Shown piece after piece: positions 1 to 12,600 of a stretch of DNA of 64,000 nt. The DNA comes from Pelobates cultripes. Lineage: Eukaryota; Chordata; Amphibia; Anura; Pelobatidae. Position numbers and translations under genes: made by a program. The DNA is taken from positions 248,660,265-248,724,264 of the forward strand of contig OW240912.1 of NCBI GenBank assembly GCA_933207985.1. Direction: 5' to 3'. Within the stretch, counting starts at the first letter, position 1. Each line of letters starts with the position of its first letter. Below the pieces are notes generated by a model that worked only from the letters and a program-made list of their open reading frames with translations, did no database searches and was not told the origin of the DNA.

Positions 1-312
1 ATTTTCCATCATGCTCTTCCAGTCATAATAAGTCACTGTTTAGTAGTTATACCCACATTAAACCATGCATTTTTCATTACAGATTTATTTTTTGAAGCCT
101 TTGCAATCCTTCCTACCTCTCCTAACTCAGGCTTAGAGGAGGAAGCAGGTACTCTCAAATTTATATCAGCAATTTCTGTCAAATTAGAAAAAAGGATGCA
201 CTCTTCACACATAAATCACTTCAGCAAGCTTTAGGAGTCTGGGGTACAGTGTAACTTTTAACAGTGCATTCCCGGCTGAAAAGGACACATTCTTTTTTTA
301 ATGTATTATATA
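1..312. other. Unassigned sequence left of Tc1
   Basis: No OFD1 exon is visible on the minus strand. On the plus strand an exon-like stretch (about 82-150) with an ATTACAG acceptor, a short open frame and a GTACTC donor can be read, but it matches nothing I know. Confidence 0.3.
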
Positions 313-1878
313 CACTGCTCAAAAAAATAAAGGGAACACAAAAATAACGCATCCTAGATCTGAATGAATTCAATATTTCATACTTTGTTCTTTACATAGT
401 TGAACGTGCAGACAACAAAAATCACACAAAAATTAAAAAATAGAAATTAAAATTTTTCAACCCATGGAGGTCTGGATTTGGAGTCACACTCAAAATTAAA
501 GTGGAAAAACACACTACAGGCTGATCCAACTTTGATGTACTGTCCTTAAAACAAGTCAAAATGAGGCTCAGTAGTGTGTGTGGCCTCCACGTGCCTGTAT
601 GATATCTCTACAACGCCTGTTCATGTTCCTGATGAGGTGGCGGATGGTCTCCTGAGGGATCTCCTCCCAGACCTGGACTAAAGCATCTGCCAACTCCTGG
701 ACAGTCTGTGGTGCAACGTGACGTTGGTGGATGGAGCGAGACATGATGTCCCCGATGTGCTCAACTGGATTCAGGTCTGGGGAACGGGCGGGCCAGTCCA
801 TAGCTTCAATGCCTTCGTCTTGCAGGAACTGCTGACACACTCCAGCAACATGAGGTCTAGCATTGTCTTGCATTAGGAGGAACCCAGGGCCAACCGCACC
901 AGCATATGGTCTCACAAGGGGTCTGAGGATCTCATCTCGGTACCTAATGGCAGTCAGGCTACCACATGGAGGGCTGTGCGGCCCCCCAAAGAAATGCCAC
1001 CCCACACCATTACTGACCCACTGCCAAACCGGTCATGCTGGAGGATGTTGCAGGCAGCAGAACGTTATTCACGGCGTCTCCAGACTCTGTCACGTCTGTC
1101 ACATGTGCTCAGTGTGTACCTGCTTTCATCTGTGAAGAGCACAGGGCGCCAGTGGCGAATTTGCCAATCTTGGTGTTCTCTGGTAAATGCCAAACATCCT
1201 GCACGGTGTTGGGCTGTAAGCACAACCCCCACCTGTGGACGTCGGGCCCGCATACCACCCTCATGGAGTCTGTTTCTGACTGTTTGAGCAGACACATGAA
1301 CATTTGTGGCCTGCTGGAGGTCAATTTTCAGGGCTCTGGCAGTGCTCCTCCTGTTTCTCCTTGCACAAAGGCAGAGGTAGCGGTCCTGCTGCTGGGTTGT
1401 TGCCCTCCTACGGCCTTCTCCACCTTTCCTGATGTACTGGCCTGTCTCCTGGTAGCGCCTACATGCTCTGGACACTACGGTGACAGAAACAGCAAACCTT
1501 CTTGCCACAGCTCGCATTGATGTGCCATCCTGGATGAGCTGCACTACCTGAGCCACTTGTGTGGGTTGTAGATTCCGTCTCATGCTTCCACTGGTGAAAG
1601 CACCGCCAGCATTCAAAAGTGACCAAAACATCAGCCAGGAAGCATAGGAACTGAGAAGTGGTCTGTGGTCACCACCTGCAGAACCAATCCTTTATTGGGG
1701 GTGTCTTGCTAATTGCCTATAATTTCCACCTGTTGTCTATCCCATTTGCACAACAGCATGTGAAATTGATTGTCACTCAGTCTTGCTTCCTAAGTGGACA
1801 GTTTGATTTCACAGAAGTGTGATTGACTTGGAGTTACATTGTGTTGTTTAAGTGTTCCCTTTATTTTTTTGAGCAGTG
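313..1878 (-). mobile_element. Tc1/mariner element with intact terminal repeats
   Basis: A 27-bp perfect terminal inverted repeat, starting CACTGCTCAAAAAAATAAAG, bounds the element. TA dinucleotides at 311-312 and 1879-1880 are the usual Tc1 target duplication. The transposase is on the minus strand and is broken. The element lies downstream of the last OFD1 exon found. Confidence 0.95.
568..1583 (-). pseudogene. Broken Tc1 transposase
   Basis: It starts [20 protein letters not shown] with paired-type helix-turn-helix segments ([20 protein letters not shown]). Then come catalytic DDE motifs: FTDESRY, LMQDNARPHVAG and SPDLNPVEHIGDIM. An in-frame TAA at 1065-1067 and a frameshift near 980-1005 break it. 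Family length is about 340 residues, and most of that is still readable. It is probably non-autonomous now. Confidence 0.9.
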
Positions 1879-2779
1879 TAGATAAAAGATTTGAAGCCCT
1901 TGCATGTAAGTCCCCAAGCTTTGCAGCGTCTGCTGTAAACTCTCACCACAGCAGGTCACTCACTTAAAGCTCTAGTTGAGCTTACTCCATTAGTAGTGCT
2001 TTATGGGCATAGTAAAGGGAGAATTGTAGTTCAGTTGTATGCTTTCTATTGTGGAAAACTAACAGCTGAATTATACCTCCAGAAACACTACAGTTCGGTG
2101 ATAAGGGTGTAAAAGGTGGGCTTATGGACCAAAACTAACTATTTTTCCTTTAAAGGCGTGAGACAATGATTCTAAGCTCCAGATGGTAGCGGACGGTGGA
2201 ATCATCTGTTGTCTTTCCTATTTTAGAAATTAAAATTATAACCTACCAAATTTAGATGAGATCAGATTATTTTGGTACTGATCTATCTTTAAATGCAATT
2301 ATTCTATAATTTGTTGGCGCTTTATAAATAATAATAAACAATAATAATATTAATAATCACCACACAAAAAACTAAAAAAAATAAAAATAAAATATGTTTG
2401 GAGTAAAAAAATATTTTAATAGGGTTAAAAATAGCATATCATTTTTGACCTGTGATTAAAGATTAAAAAACCCTCATATTTGTGTACTACATTTTCATAA
2501 AAGATTTAAAAAAAAAAGCAGATAGTTCACACTGTTCCAGACAAAGCAAGGTTTATAGTACTTATTTTTCCAGAATGATTCATTTTGTTGCTAAAGTTAA
2601 ACCGCTGCCTCATCTTCCAAGAAAATAGACACACTATAAGTCAGCAGTACTGCTAAAAGGGGAAGAAAGCATAGAAGAGGATTGTTCCAAGGAAGATGCA
2701 CAAAGACTATATTACTAAACAGCTTCCGCAAGACAAGACAAGCTCCATTCAGGGTCTACGTTACGGAATGCCATCCTAC
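1879..2779. other. AT-rich sequence 3' of OFD1 exon 19
   Basis: This contains a SINE-like tail (about 2310-2350, GGCGCTTTATAAATAATAAT) and A-runs. Several short open frames on the minus strand at 2600-2720 were tested as an OFD1 terminal exon, and none fits the phase with a good acceptor and a recognisable tail. Confidence 0.4.
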
Positions 2780-2950
2780 CTTCTCAGTCTGCTCCTCGGC
2801 TCGGTTCTGGGCAAGCATTTGCATGTACTTGTCCATGGGACTCACACCAACTTTAGCTGAAGAACCTGCATCTTCAGGTTCCCTCAGTCTTAGATGATCC
2901 TCATCTATTTCTCTTTCTGTTTCAGATATTTTGGACTCGGTCATCAATTT
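2780..2950 (-). CDS. OFD1: OFD1 coding exon 19 (last one found)
   Basis: Phase 0 to 0, 57 codons, with [20 protein letters not shown] and [20 protein letters not shown]. The latter matches human NPLEKYMKIIQQEQDQES close to the protein's end. Donor GTAGGA follows. If that intron were retained the protein would end after seven more residues (VGWHSVT). I found no acceptable terminal exon between 1 and 2700. Confidence 0.88.
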
Positions 2951-5900
2951 CTTAGAAGGAAAAGGAAATATTATTATTATCATTTATATAGTGCCAATAA
3001 TATACAAATCACAACATAAATAGCTAGATAAAATAGTGTTATGTGATGTTTTCTTGAATTAAAAGTAGATTTTAACAATAGGTGATTGGTAGGTTTACCT
3101 GATTTTATAAAATATATAACATTGCTGTATAAAGCAGGTTCTCCATATGCAATAGTTCCATATGCTGCGTTATTTATTCAATATAATGAAAATAATAATT
3201 TTTTTTTACACATACTCTGCAATTACCTTTTTCAGCAAAGCTATACCCTATAAAGATACATGTCATTGCAGTTTTTAGATTAATTAACATATGTAAATGA
3301 AATGTATGGCCAGGAATTTTATGTCTTCTTTACAAAGTTTGAAAAAAAATTTGAACCGGTGCAGCAAAATTCCAAAATGAATCTAGCATAAATCTCTAAG
3401 CATAAAAAAAAAAAAAAAACACATAAAGGTAACGGGAACGCAACGTTTCCACTTATCCGAGTGGATGTCAGGTCACCAGGTGTAGAAACCAAATCCTATC
3501 ATAAAACTAATAAGCAGAAATAGTGCTACTGCAAACGTTCAAAATCCACAGGAGGTTTAATAGGCACAAAACAAAAAGTAACAAAAGGTCACACTAAACA
3601 CAAAATGCGTTTCAGACCTACATATCCTTAGACTTAGGAGTCCTATATCTAAGGAACTGTAGGTCAAAAACGCATTGGGTGCGACCTTTCCCATTTAAAA
3701 AAAAAAAAAATTAATAAAAATGTTTTTATCTGTATCATTTTTCTTATAACCTATAACAGATCACCTGGCACCCCGACTGGGTACCTCCGTTGAAGGATGC
3801 TCCTAGCGCTTCCTGAGGACTCCAAGCACTGCAGCAGACACCACAACCACCGAACCGGAGAAGCATACGAATGCTCTAAGCAGCTGAACAGGAAAAGCAT
3901 TCAATCAGCTTACACTCCTGGCAATCAGCATACAATCCAATTCCCACAATAACGAGACGACACTTCGTTTTGAGGTCAAGCAGAACTGACTGTACTGGCA
4001 CATACAGCCTCTTTTATTCACAATCCACAAACACAGTACTGCACACAGGGTTTTGAAATACAACCAATCAATCCGTACAATACACACAGACACTCCCACA
4101 CAAAATCCTCCCCTCTGCCTGTGATATGATTACTGAACACAATGGTTAATATAATTATCACAGGCAGAGAAATACACTATTATAAACATGCAATAACCCC
4201 ATACAAATATCCTCGTAAAAGGGGGATCTCGGTGAACCACATATCCAAAATTCACCCAGATCCGTTCAGTAGTTTGGAAGATACAGTTTAATGCAGATTC
4301 CGCAGAACATATACAGGCTATATGAAAAATAATTACTGTATAATGTGTCCCCTGTTGTATAGTTTAAAACTACTGCACGATGTCTTTGTGCACCAAATAG
4401 CGGCGAGATGGCACCGTGTAGAAAAGTCCAAACAGTGAGTTAAAATGGCTGCTATCCATTGTTCTCACCATGTGCTTCATCCATTGTTCTCACCATGTGC
4501 CTCTGATACATGAAATGGTGGCCACCCAGTAACTCCACAGTTTGTCTGGCAGTCTATCCAGCCAGACCAACAGATGAAACATATGGAGAACAGTGCAACA
4601 AACGAAGGGAATCATAAAAAATATGGACAATAGTCATATTTGTGCACAATCTCCAGTTTTGTCACAGGGCACAAATAGTGTTTTCAAATGCCATATATCC
4701 CAGGGCCATAGTCAGAAGGTAGGAGGCGGGCAAGCAGCCCCCTCCAAGAACACGTGGCGAGGCCTGTTCCGCCACATAACCCTAAAGTATATTATGTATT
4801 TTATTCCTTGACGACATTCATGCCACCGGTTTTAAATCATTCCACGTATGCATTTTATGTGAATTCAGCTTAAACGTACTAGAGGTTTTTACATTTGTAT
4901 TTCTTTTAATATACTAGAATGTAAGGTGTACCATAAATAAATTTTTGCATACACCTTAATTTATGAATTTTTCACGTTTCTCTAAATTGATAATTACTCT
5001 CTTTTTCAATTGATTGTTCTTTCCCCCTTTTTTAAAAATATTTTTTGGTGTTTAATATGACATGTCACATATCTCTATTTTGTAGTATACCAAGGTCTCG
5101 TGTATATCTGGCATCCTTTGTTACATACCTCTGCCACAAATGGCTGCCTTAATTGTAAGAACTTATGCCATTTTGGGGCAGGGTTGTGGTTGCCAATAAA
5201 GTTGATTTGCGCTCCACGGTGGAAGCGCATGCGCGACGGACTCTTCCAGGGTCGCGTAACAGGACGTCAGGTGATACGTCTATGTACACGACTACCAGGA
5301 AGTGAATGTGTCCGTATGAGCACGCGCCCGTTCACAAATTGGGCGCGTAGATGTAGCCGTTTAAGAAGATTCGGAGAGAGACTCCCATCACTACACTCCA
5401 GCTCTTGAGGAAGTCCTGACAACCACGTGACAAAACGCGTCGAGCACTACCAGCAATGCCCTGCAGTTTCAGAGTTTGGTGACTTTTAGTTACTTTTTTT
5501 TTTCTGGTTTTAGCACTTTATAAGTATTATTTAACCCCAAGGAGTCGCGACCGAAGGGGTTTTTCTTTCCATCATTTTATACCATTAGTGCTTACTATGG
5601 ACTCATCTGTGCTGTTTTTTTTTTTTTATTATTATTGTTGTTCACTATTGTCAAATAAATTGCTTGTATTTTTAACTTATATCTCTCTCCTTTTCAGTTT
5701 CTCATTCTTTGGGCTTGAGCCCTATCCCACATTCATTATACCAGGATGGGTAAATATGAGATCATTTTTCTGGTTATCTAGCGCCCTCTGATGTGTGGTT
5801 TCACAAGTGTTTTGACTTGGACACTCACTGGTGGTTGTATATTGTGCCAATGTAACCTCTTGTTGACTTTGACCACTTACAGTGGTATTATTTCTATTTT

Positions 5901-8900
5901 TTGCTTTATTATAAAGTTCCTCTCAAAGAAACCAATGAAAGAAAAGTTCCTACCTCTTTAGGTTCAGCTTCATTCTCCAGTGAATGATATTCTTCCAGCT
6001 GCCGTCCAGATTTGTTCTGGGTGTCATATGTATTTATTTCTTCTTCTATGTCATCCTGCTCATTTGAGATTTTGGGTTTTTTCTGCTGACTAGTTGCTGA
6101 AAAGATATAAATGGGATTTAGTTTGCCCCTGTAGATGACCAAACACTAAGCTGAACCATGCAAAAATGTAAGTGATTGAGAAATGGCTCTAAGACACTTT
6201 GAGATTTATTATGCAGCTTCAGAATATTATTCAGAATATATATTGCCTCTCTGCCCAAAAACAGTATCCAATACATGAGATATTGAAAGATGCAAAGATT
6301 TATATCAGGCAAAACTGTCTGACAGGTAAGTAAATTAACTGCTCGAAAATAAAAAAAAATACTAGTTCCATAATTTCACTGTGATAAACTCAAGTGAGAT
6401 GTTAATGATTTAGAGAAAGTTAGATGGCTAGCAGTGGCAATAAGAGATAACTAGTAATGACAATGGTAAAAACAAAATACAGTGGCTCAGACACAGAATG
6501 CTGTCAATCAAGTTCAGCCTTTCTCACATATGTTTTTGCTGTTGATCCAAAAGAAGGCAAAAGAAGTGCTTTCAATTTTACAACAAACTAGGAAAAACAT
6601 TATTTCGTGACCGCAGAAATGCAGTCAGGTCTCTCCTTGGATCAAGGAGCCATTACCCCACAAATTAAAAAAAATTATATCCCTGAATATTATATTTTTG
6701 CACGTATTCATCAAATAGCTGTACAGATTCTGATAAAACCACATGTTCAAGCAGATAATTCCCCATCATTATTGTTTTTATTGTAAAAAACCCTTTCCTT
6801 TGCCTTAGACTAAATCTCCTTTCTTCCAGTCTTAATGCGTGACCTTGTGTCCTGTGCATAGTCCAGTTTACGAATAGATTTCTAGACAAGGGTTTTATTT
6901 ATTTTTGTATAATGCAATCATATCCTCTCTGAGGCACCGTTTTTCTAAACTAAACAGATTTAAATTTGTCAGCCTTTCTTCATAACTAAAATGTTTAATT
7001 AATTTTATCAGTTTTGAAGCCCACTTCTGCACTTTTTCTAGTGCCATGATATCCTTCATTAGAACAGGTGGCCAAAATTGCACAGCATATTCAAGGTGTG
7101 GTCTTATCAATAATTTATAAAGAGGCAAAACTATATTTTAATCCTGAGAATTAATGCCACTATTTATACATGACAATATCTTACGGCCTTAGCAATTGAC
7201 AATGCACATTGTTGCCTAGTTTGTGGTCTATAACAATTTCAAAATCCTTCTTGCGTGTTATAATTCCTATTTCACTAGCATTTAGGGTGAAAGTAACTTG
7301 TGCATTCTTTACCCCAAAGTACTTAACTTTTGCCTTTTTCTATATTAATTGTCATCTGTGATTGGAGTGCCCACTCCCCTAATCTATCTAAATCCCCCTG
7401 CAGCAAAGCAATATCCTGCTCACATTGTATTACAGAGTTTTGTGTCATCTGCAAATATTGAAACATGACTTTTGAAGATTATTTCAATATCATTTATAAA
7501 TATGTTAAGTGGTTCCAGAACAGAACCCTAAGGGACACCACTTACCACTTTTGTCCAGCTAGTCATACTGTAAAACAAATGTATACACAGAAAAAAAAGT
7601 AAAATTCAACATTTTTACATCCCGTTGGTTTGGAGGCTTTCTGAACTTACAGGAGTCCAATTGTGGAGAAGGTGTTCTTTGCACATCGGCAATGAAAGGA
7701 TTGTTATGGGCCAAGCCCTCTGATGGATGGGAAATGTCACATTCGTGTTGCTCTGGTATGTCCTCCTGGTCTGGGGGGAGATAGAGCGAGACTGTTATAC
7801 TGTCCTCAAAATTTCAGATATCAAAGCGCACTGGGCAAACAGCCTGACCTGGAAATGGCTGGCTTCACACACTGTACAGACTCACATCAAAGAATGTGAA
7901 AAGCAGATGGAACAATTAAAGCCTACAGCAAAGGCATTTAACAGGAGATGAAAAGGGTCTTTATGCATATGGTTTACTTTATTAGTTATTTAGTAGTTAT
8001 GAGTACATGGAAGACCCAACTTCCTTTTATTTACCATAAGAATAGTCACCACTTCAGAAATAGAAGAAATATTAAGCCCAGTGGGTACATATTCCTAAAT
8101 CCTGAATAAAATAAGCTAGATTTTGGAGAGGCTTGAAGGAACTACTCTTGCCAACAGCCTATGGACCTGGTCCCTGGTCCTCTAAAAGGGGCTTGTGATG
8201 GTAGCAATTGAAAAACAAACTATTCATTGTTACTCCACTCTGCAGTGCCCTCTGCTGAGTGTGTACATTTACATAATGCTTTTATACAACTTAAGGCAAC
8301 CAAACACATGGCTAAATGCATATATTAATGCCTTTTTTGTGTTTAAAAATGTTATTTGTACTATAAAGTTTAGGGATCGACCGATATTGATTTTTTTAGA
8401 GCAGATACCAATAATCTGTGAACTTAAATGAAAAAAATATACATGCCACATGTAGTGGATGCAGTGTGTTAAAACAGGGGAGCTGTGTGTGTTTGTGTAG
8501 TGGATGCAGTGTGTATTTGTGTAGTGTGTATATAATGAATGCAGTGAGTGTTTGTGTAGTGTATATATAGTGAATACAGAGTGTGTGTTTGTGTAATGTG
8601 TGTATAGTGAATGTAGTGTGTGATGTGTGTAAAGTGAATGCAGTGTGTGTGTAGTGTGCGTAAAGTGAATGCAGTGTGTTTGTGTAGTATGCATAAAGTG
8701 AATGCAGTGTGTTTGTGTAATGTGTGTATAGTGAATGTAGTGTGTGATGTGTGTAAAGTGAATGCAGTGTGTGTGTAGTGTGCGTAAAGTGAATCCAGTG
8801 TGTTTGTGTAGTATGCATAAAGTGAATGCAGTGTGTTTGTGTAGTGTGTGTATATAATGAATGCAGAGTGTGTGTGTTTGTATAGTGTGTGTGTGTATAT

Positions 8901-9588
8901 ATAATGAATGCAGTGTGTGTGTTTTTGTAGTGTGTATTTAATGAATGCAGAGTGTGTTTGTATAGTGTATGTATATAATGAATGCAGAGTGTGTGTGTTT
9001 TTATAGCGTGTGTATATAATGAATGCAGTGTGTGTGTGCGTTTGTGTAGAGTGTGTATATAATGCAGAGTGTGTGTATATAATGCAGAGTGTGTGTTTGT
9101 TTCTGAAGGGATTTGTGTAAAATGGGGGGGGGGGGGCATTTTTTAATTTTATTTTTAATATTTATGTTTTCTTTATTTTTTTTGGCCCCTCTCCCTGCTT
9201 GTTACCTGGTCAGGGAGAGGAGACTATGGCATTCTCTGGTGGTTCAGTGGCATGTACTGAGCAGTGGGGGCCCGCAGCAAGCTGTAACTTACCTTCAGCT
9301 CCCTTGTTTAAATCTCGTGGCCAGCGTGCTGCGCGGAGTGTTGCCATGGTAACCCGTGGCAACGCTCTGACATCCGCGGGACTTGCAAGATTTATACAGG
9401 GAGCTGAAGGGAGCTGCTGGGAAAATAATAGCTTGCTAAACCCCCCCCCCCGAACCGCCGGGCTTGTAATCTTTATTGGCCGATACCTATATTGCCGAAA
9501 ATACAGAATATTGGACGATAATACCAGTAAAACTGATAATCGGTCGATCCCAATACAGTTCATGAATTACTTATAATTGCTAGCTTGC

Positions 9589-9637
<49 letters not shown>

Positions 9638-12600
9638 ATTTTAAATGGTTTTCACTGTAAGTTTGATGTACTAAGCACATGGGCTTGTCCCGAGTAAAAA
9701 TAAAGCTGAGTATGTTAGTTCTTTTTGGAACTATGAGATCCTGTGTGGATTTGTGGAGATACCTGTTGGCTGAGATGGTCCCAGTGGCCCAGAAGAAGTG
9801 CAAAGGCCTGAGAGCCGCAAGTGATCATATTAAAGGTAGAGGGGGTGAAACCTACGTGGAAGGAGAGAGCTGCAGTCTGATCCAGGATGGAAGAGACACA
9901 TGTTAAGCTTCAGTGACTGTGTCTGAAGCGCTCCAGGGTCTCTGATGGCAGCGAGAAGGCAGACTTGGCGGAGTTACTCGTTCAGAGTAGCTCCGTCACA
10001 CACAGTGTACTGTAGTGGTTAGGCTGACAAGAACCCCCTGACATCATCCTATAGTAAGTGTCAGATGACACTATCGACCAATAAATATTAATAAAATTGA
10101 TGTATCTATTCAGGAAGTGGAACATATACTTTAGCTATTGCAGAAGAGGGAGCCAGCCCGCAGGCCACTGATACATATCAAATCACTCAAAAACAGTTTG
10201 ACTACAAATTGTGGGAAGGCACCAGGAGACGTCTGGTACCATAACCATTACAGCAGGCCAGGACTTAAATTTTAAAAACCACGCACATGCAAGAGTGTAT
10301 TTACAAATCTGCAGCCTATTAGCAGACCAGGAATGTATTCGCTATCTATATACTTGCATATTTTAGGCTAAAATGAAAAATACTCAAAGCCAGCTAATTT
10401 TCCAAATAGACCTGCCAAAAAATTGCAATTCAGTTTTCAATTCTCCACAATGTGTAGTTTGGTGAATAATCCCATGAACACGTAACTACATGATAACACA
10501 AAATTAAATAACAGAATAGTGGTGGGTATTGTGGCATGAAAAACTGCATCCTTGTAGGTGGGATGTGACATATTACTCAATATCATGTAACTGTCTCAAT
10601 GCACTCCATATGTTGCCAAGCAATTTACAACACGATGAAATCCCAGCACGACGCTTACACAATGCAGAGGTTATTACCCACAGATGATGTGGATTACTTT
10701 GTGGTTTCCATTACTGCTTTATTGATGTTTGTCATGTGTGTTGGGATATGAGATTGGGAAAATAACCCCACACTTAAATAACCCTCTCTGCACACTGGAA
10801 CATTACAGAGGTGCTGAAATATTTCATTGCTTCTGGTTACTATCAAACTGTACTGAGATCCAGAGACCCCTTTTGGTCTCAAGAGAGTAGTACAGTACTT
10901 GTGTTTATCACCAGTAACATAACACAGGCCTCTTAGACAAGATTAAAAAACTGATTTTCTGGACAACGTCAGCAGTCAGTATGAATCTGGATTTGCAGAT
11001 TATAGATTGTATTATCTTTATAGCTGGATGTTGTGTTAGAGAAAGCAGATTAGCAAAAATAAATATTTGTGATATAAAGAGTTTCCATCATAAAAATATA
11101 GACTTTGCAGAGAGTTTAGTTATTTAAATGCAATAGAAGAAAAGTCAGTGTGACAACGTGTGAGTTGTCCGCAGAGATCGCTGTCTGGTTCATGTCAGAA
11201 ATAATAACAACAATAATAAAACAAAATGTATCTCTCTCTCTATCTATCTAATATGCGCACACGCACATTAATTTATTTTATGATTATTTGTTTTCACTTT
11301 TAATAAAGAGTGTGCTCCATTATATAGGATGGGTATGTATGTGAAACACAACTGGAAGTTACTACATGATTAGTCCTGGTGAAAACACCAGCTGTAAGTC
11401 AAGCATTTGCAGTACATTGCATTCCCAGGTGCATGATGAGGTCACAGTGCAATGTACTGACAGTTCTTTCATTACAACCAACATATAGGATTGCAGAACA
11501 CACGCGGAGAAAGTTATATGTCAAATTATATGTTTCTGTTTACCTGATTCAGACAATGTGTTCATGTCTGTTGAAGTCAAGTCTAAGTTTTTTATTCAGA
11601 TCATGCCTGCATATACACAACACCAAAGCAATAAATAGACCATCAATGCTAGACACACATTTATTTATGTATTTTTCTATGCAATTGGGCAAGATTAAAT
11701 TATCAAATTATGGTAAAAAAAAAAAAAAGGCTAAAATATACCTGCAACCTGTTTTCATATTTTTTAACCTTTGTCTCTTCCCTGGCGCGTGTCCCCCTCC
11801 CTTAACTCACCCATCCACCTGTGGCCCATTTTCACCTATGTGCTCTTCCCTTGACTAAGTGCCAATCTTATGTCTTTTTTCATCTGGGGCCCAATACACA
11901 GTCCTAACCACACCACTCATTACCAATGCATAATCTTCTATAGTCATAGTCTCCATTCCCAAGACAGTACTATCCCAGTCCATAATATCCCATTTATCTA
12001 CAAGTCACATACCTACATCTCATATTTCATCTATCCCAGATCCATAGCCATATTTGTCCATCCCCATATGTCCACCATGTCTAAGAACCCTCTCCAAAGT
12101 TGCAATCTCATATTTCCCTTTTGACAAACTATCCATAGCCATATTCTATCACTCATATTAACATGAGCTATAATGTCCCACTTCAACACTATAGTAGCCA
12201 TATTGCCATATTTCCATTATCATTGGCATGGTTGCCATATTCTGTATCCTCACAGTTATCTTCCCCAACCCAAATGTAGCTAGCAAATTAATATTTTGTA
12301 GTATTAAGCAAAGTATTATGCTGCGCAACGGGACTGCATGGTGAACTCAAACTAGTTCTAAGCACTATTCTGGAAGTTTTGTTGATCTAGTTACTGAACT
12401 TTCAACAGGCCTTTAAGAACTAGAAATTAAAGGGACTCTCTAGTGCCAGGAAAACATATTTGTTTTCCTGGCACTGCAAGACTCTACAGTGGCCCTCTCC
12501 CTCCCACCCCTCATCACAAGTTTCTGGGGGGGTTAAAACCTCTTCAGTGATGTCTCTCGGCACTGGGTCAGCCTCTGCCTACTCTCCTCCCCCACCGACG

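Noticed and set aside
863..1520. Plus-strand frames over the first Tc1 element
   Set aside because: They are antisense shadows of the minus-strand transposase.
2590..2720. Possible OFD1 terminal exon ending LEDEAAV or STADL on the minus strand
   Set aside because: The needed acceptor gives an intron of about 60 bp or a wrong phase, and the residues do not match the OFD1 tail.
5100..5408. 102-codon arginine-rich plus-strand frame
   Set aside because: It results from the CG-rich repeat. It has no conserved motif and no splice context.
8396..9139. 247-codon minus-strand open frame rich in H, T, L, S and Y
   Set aside because: It follows the GT-rich minisatellite exactly. The absence of stops is a property of the repeat, not of coding selection.
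9199..9576. 125-codon plus-strand frame and its antisense partner (9210-9563)
   Set aside because: Both lie in the GC-rich interior of a repeat element and share no recognisable domain.
11379..12124. 159- and 84-codon plus-strand frames
   Set aside because: Low-complexity text with repeated CATATT/CCATA motifs, with no domain or splice support.
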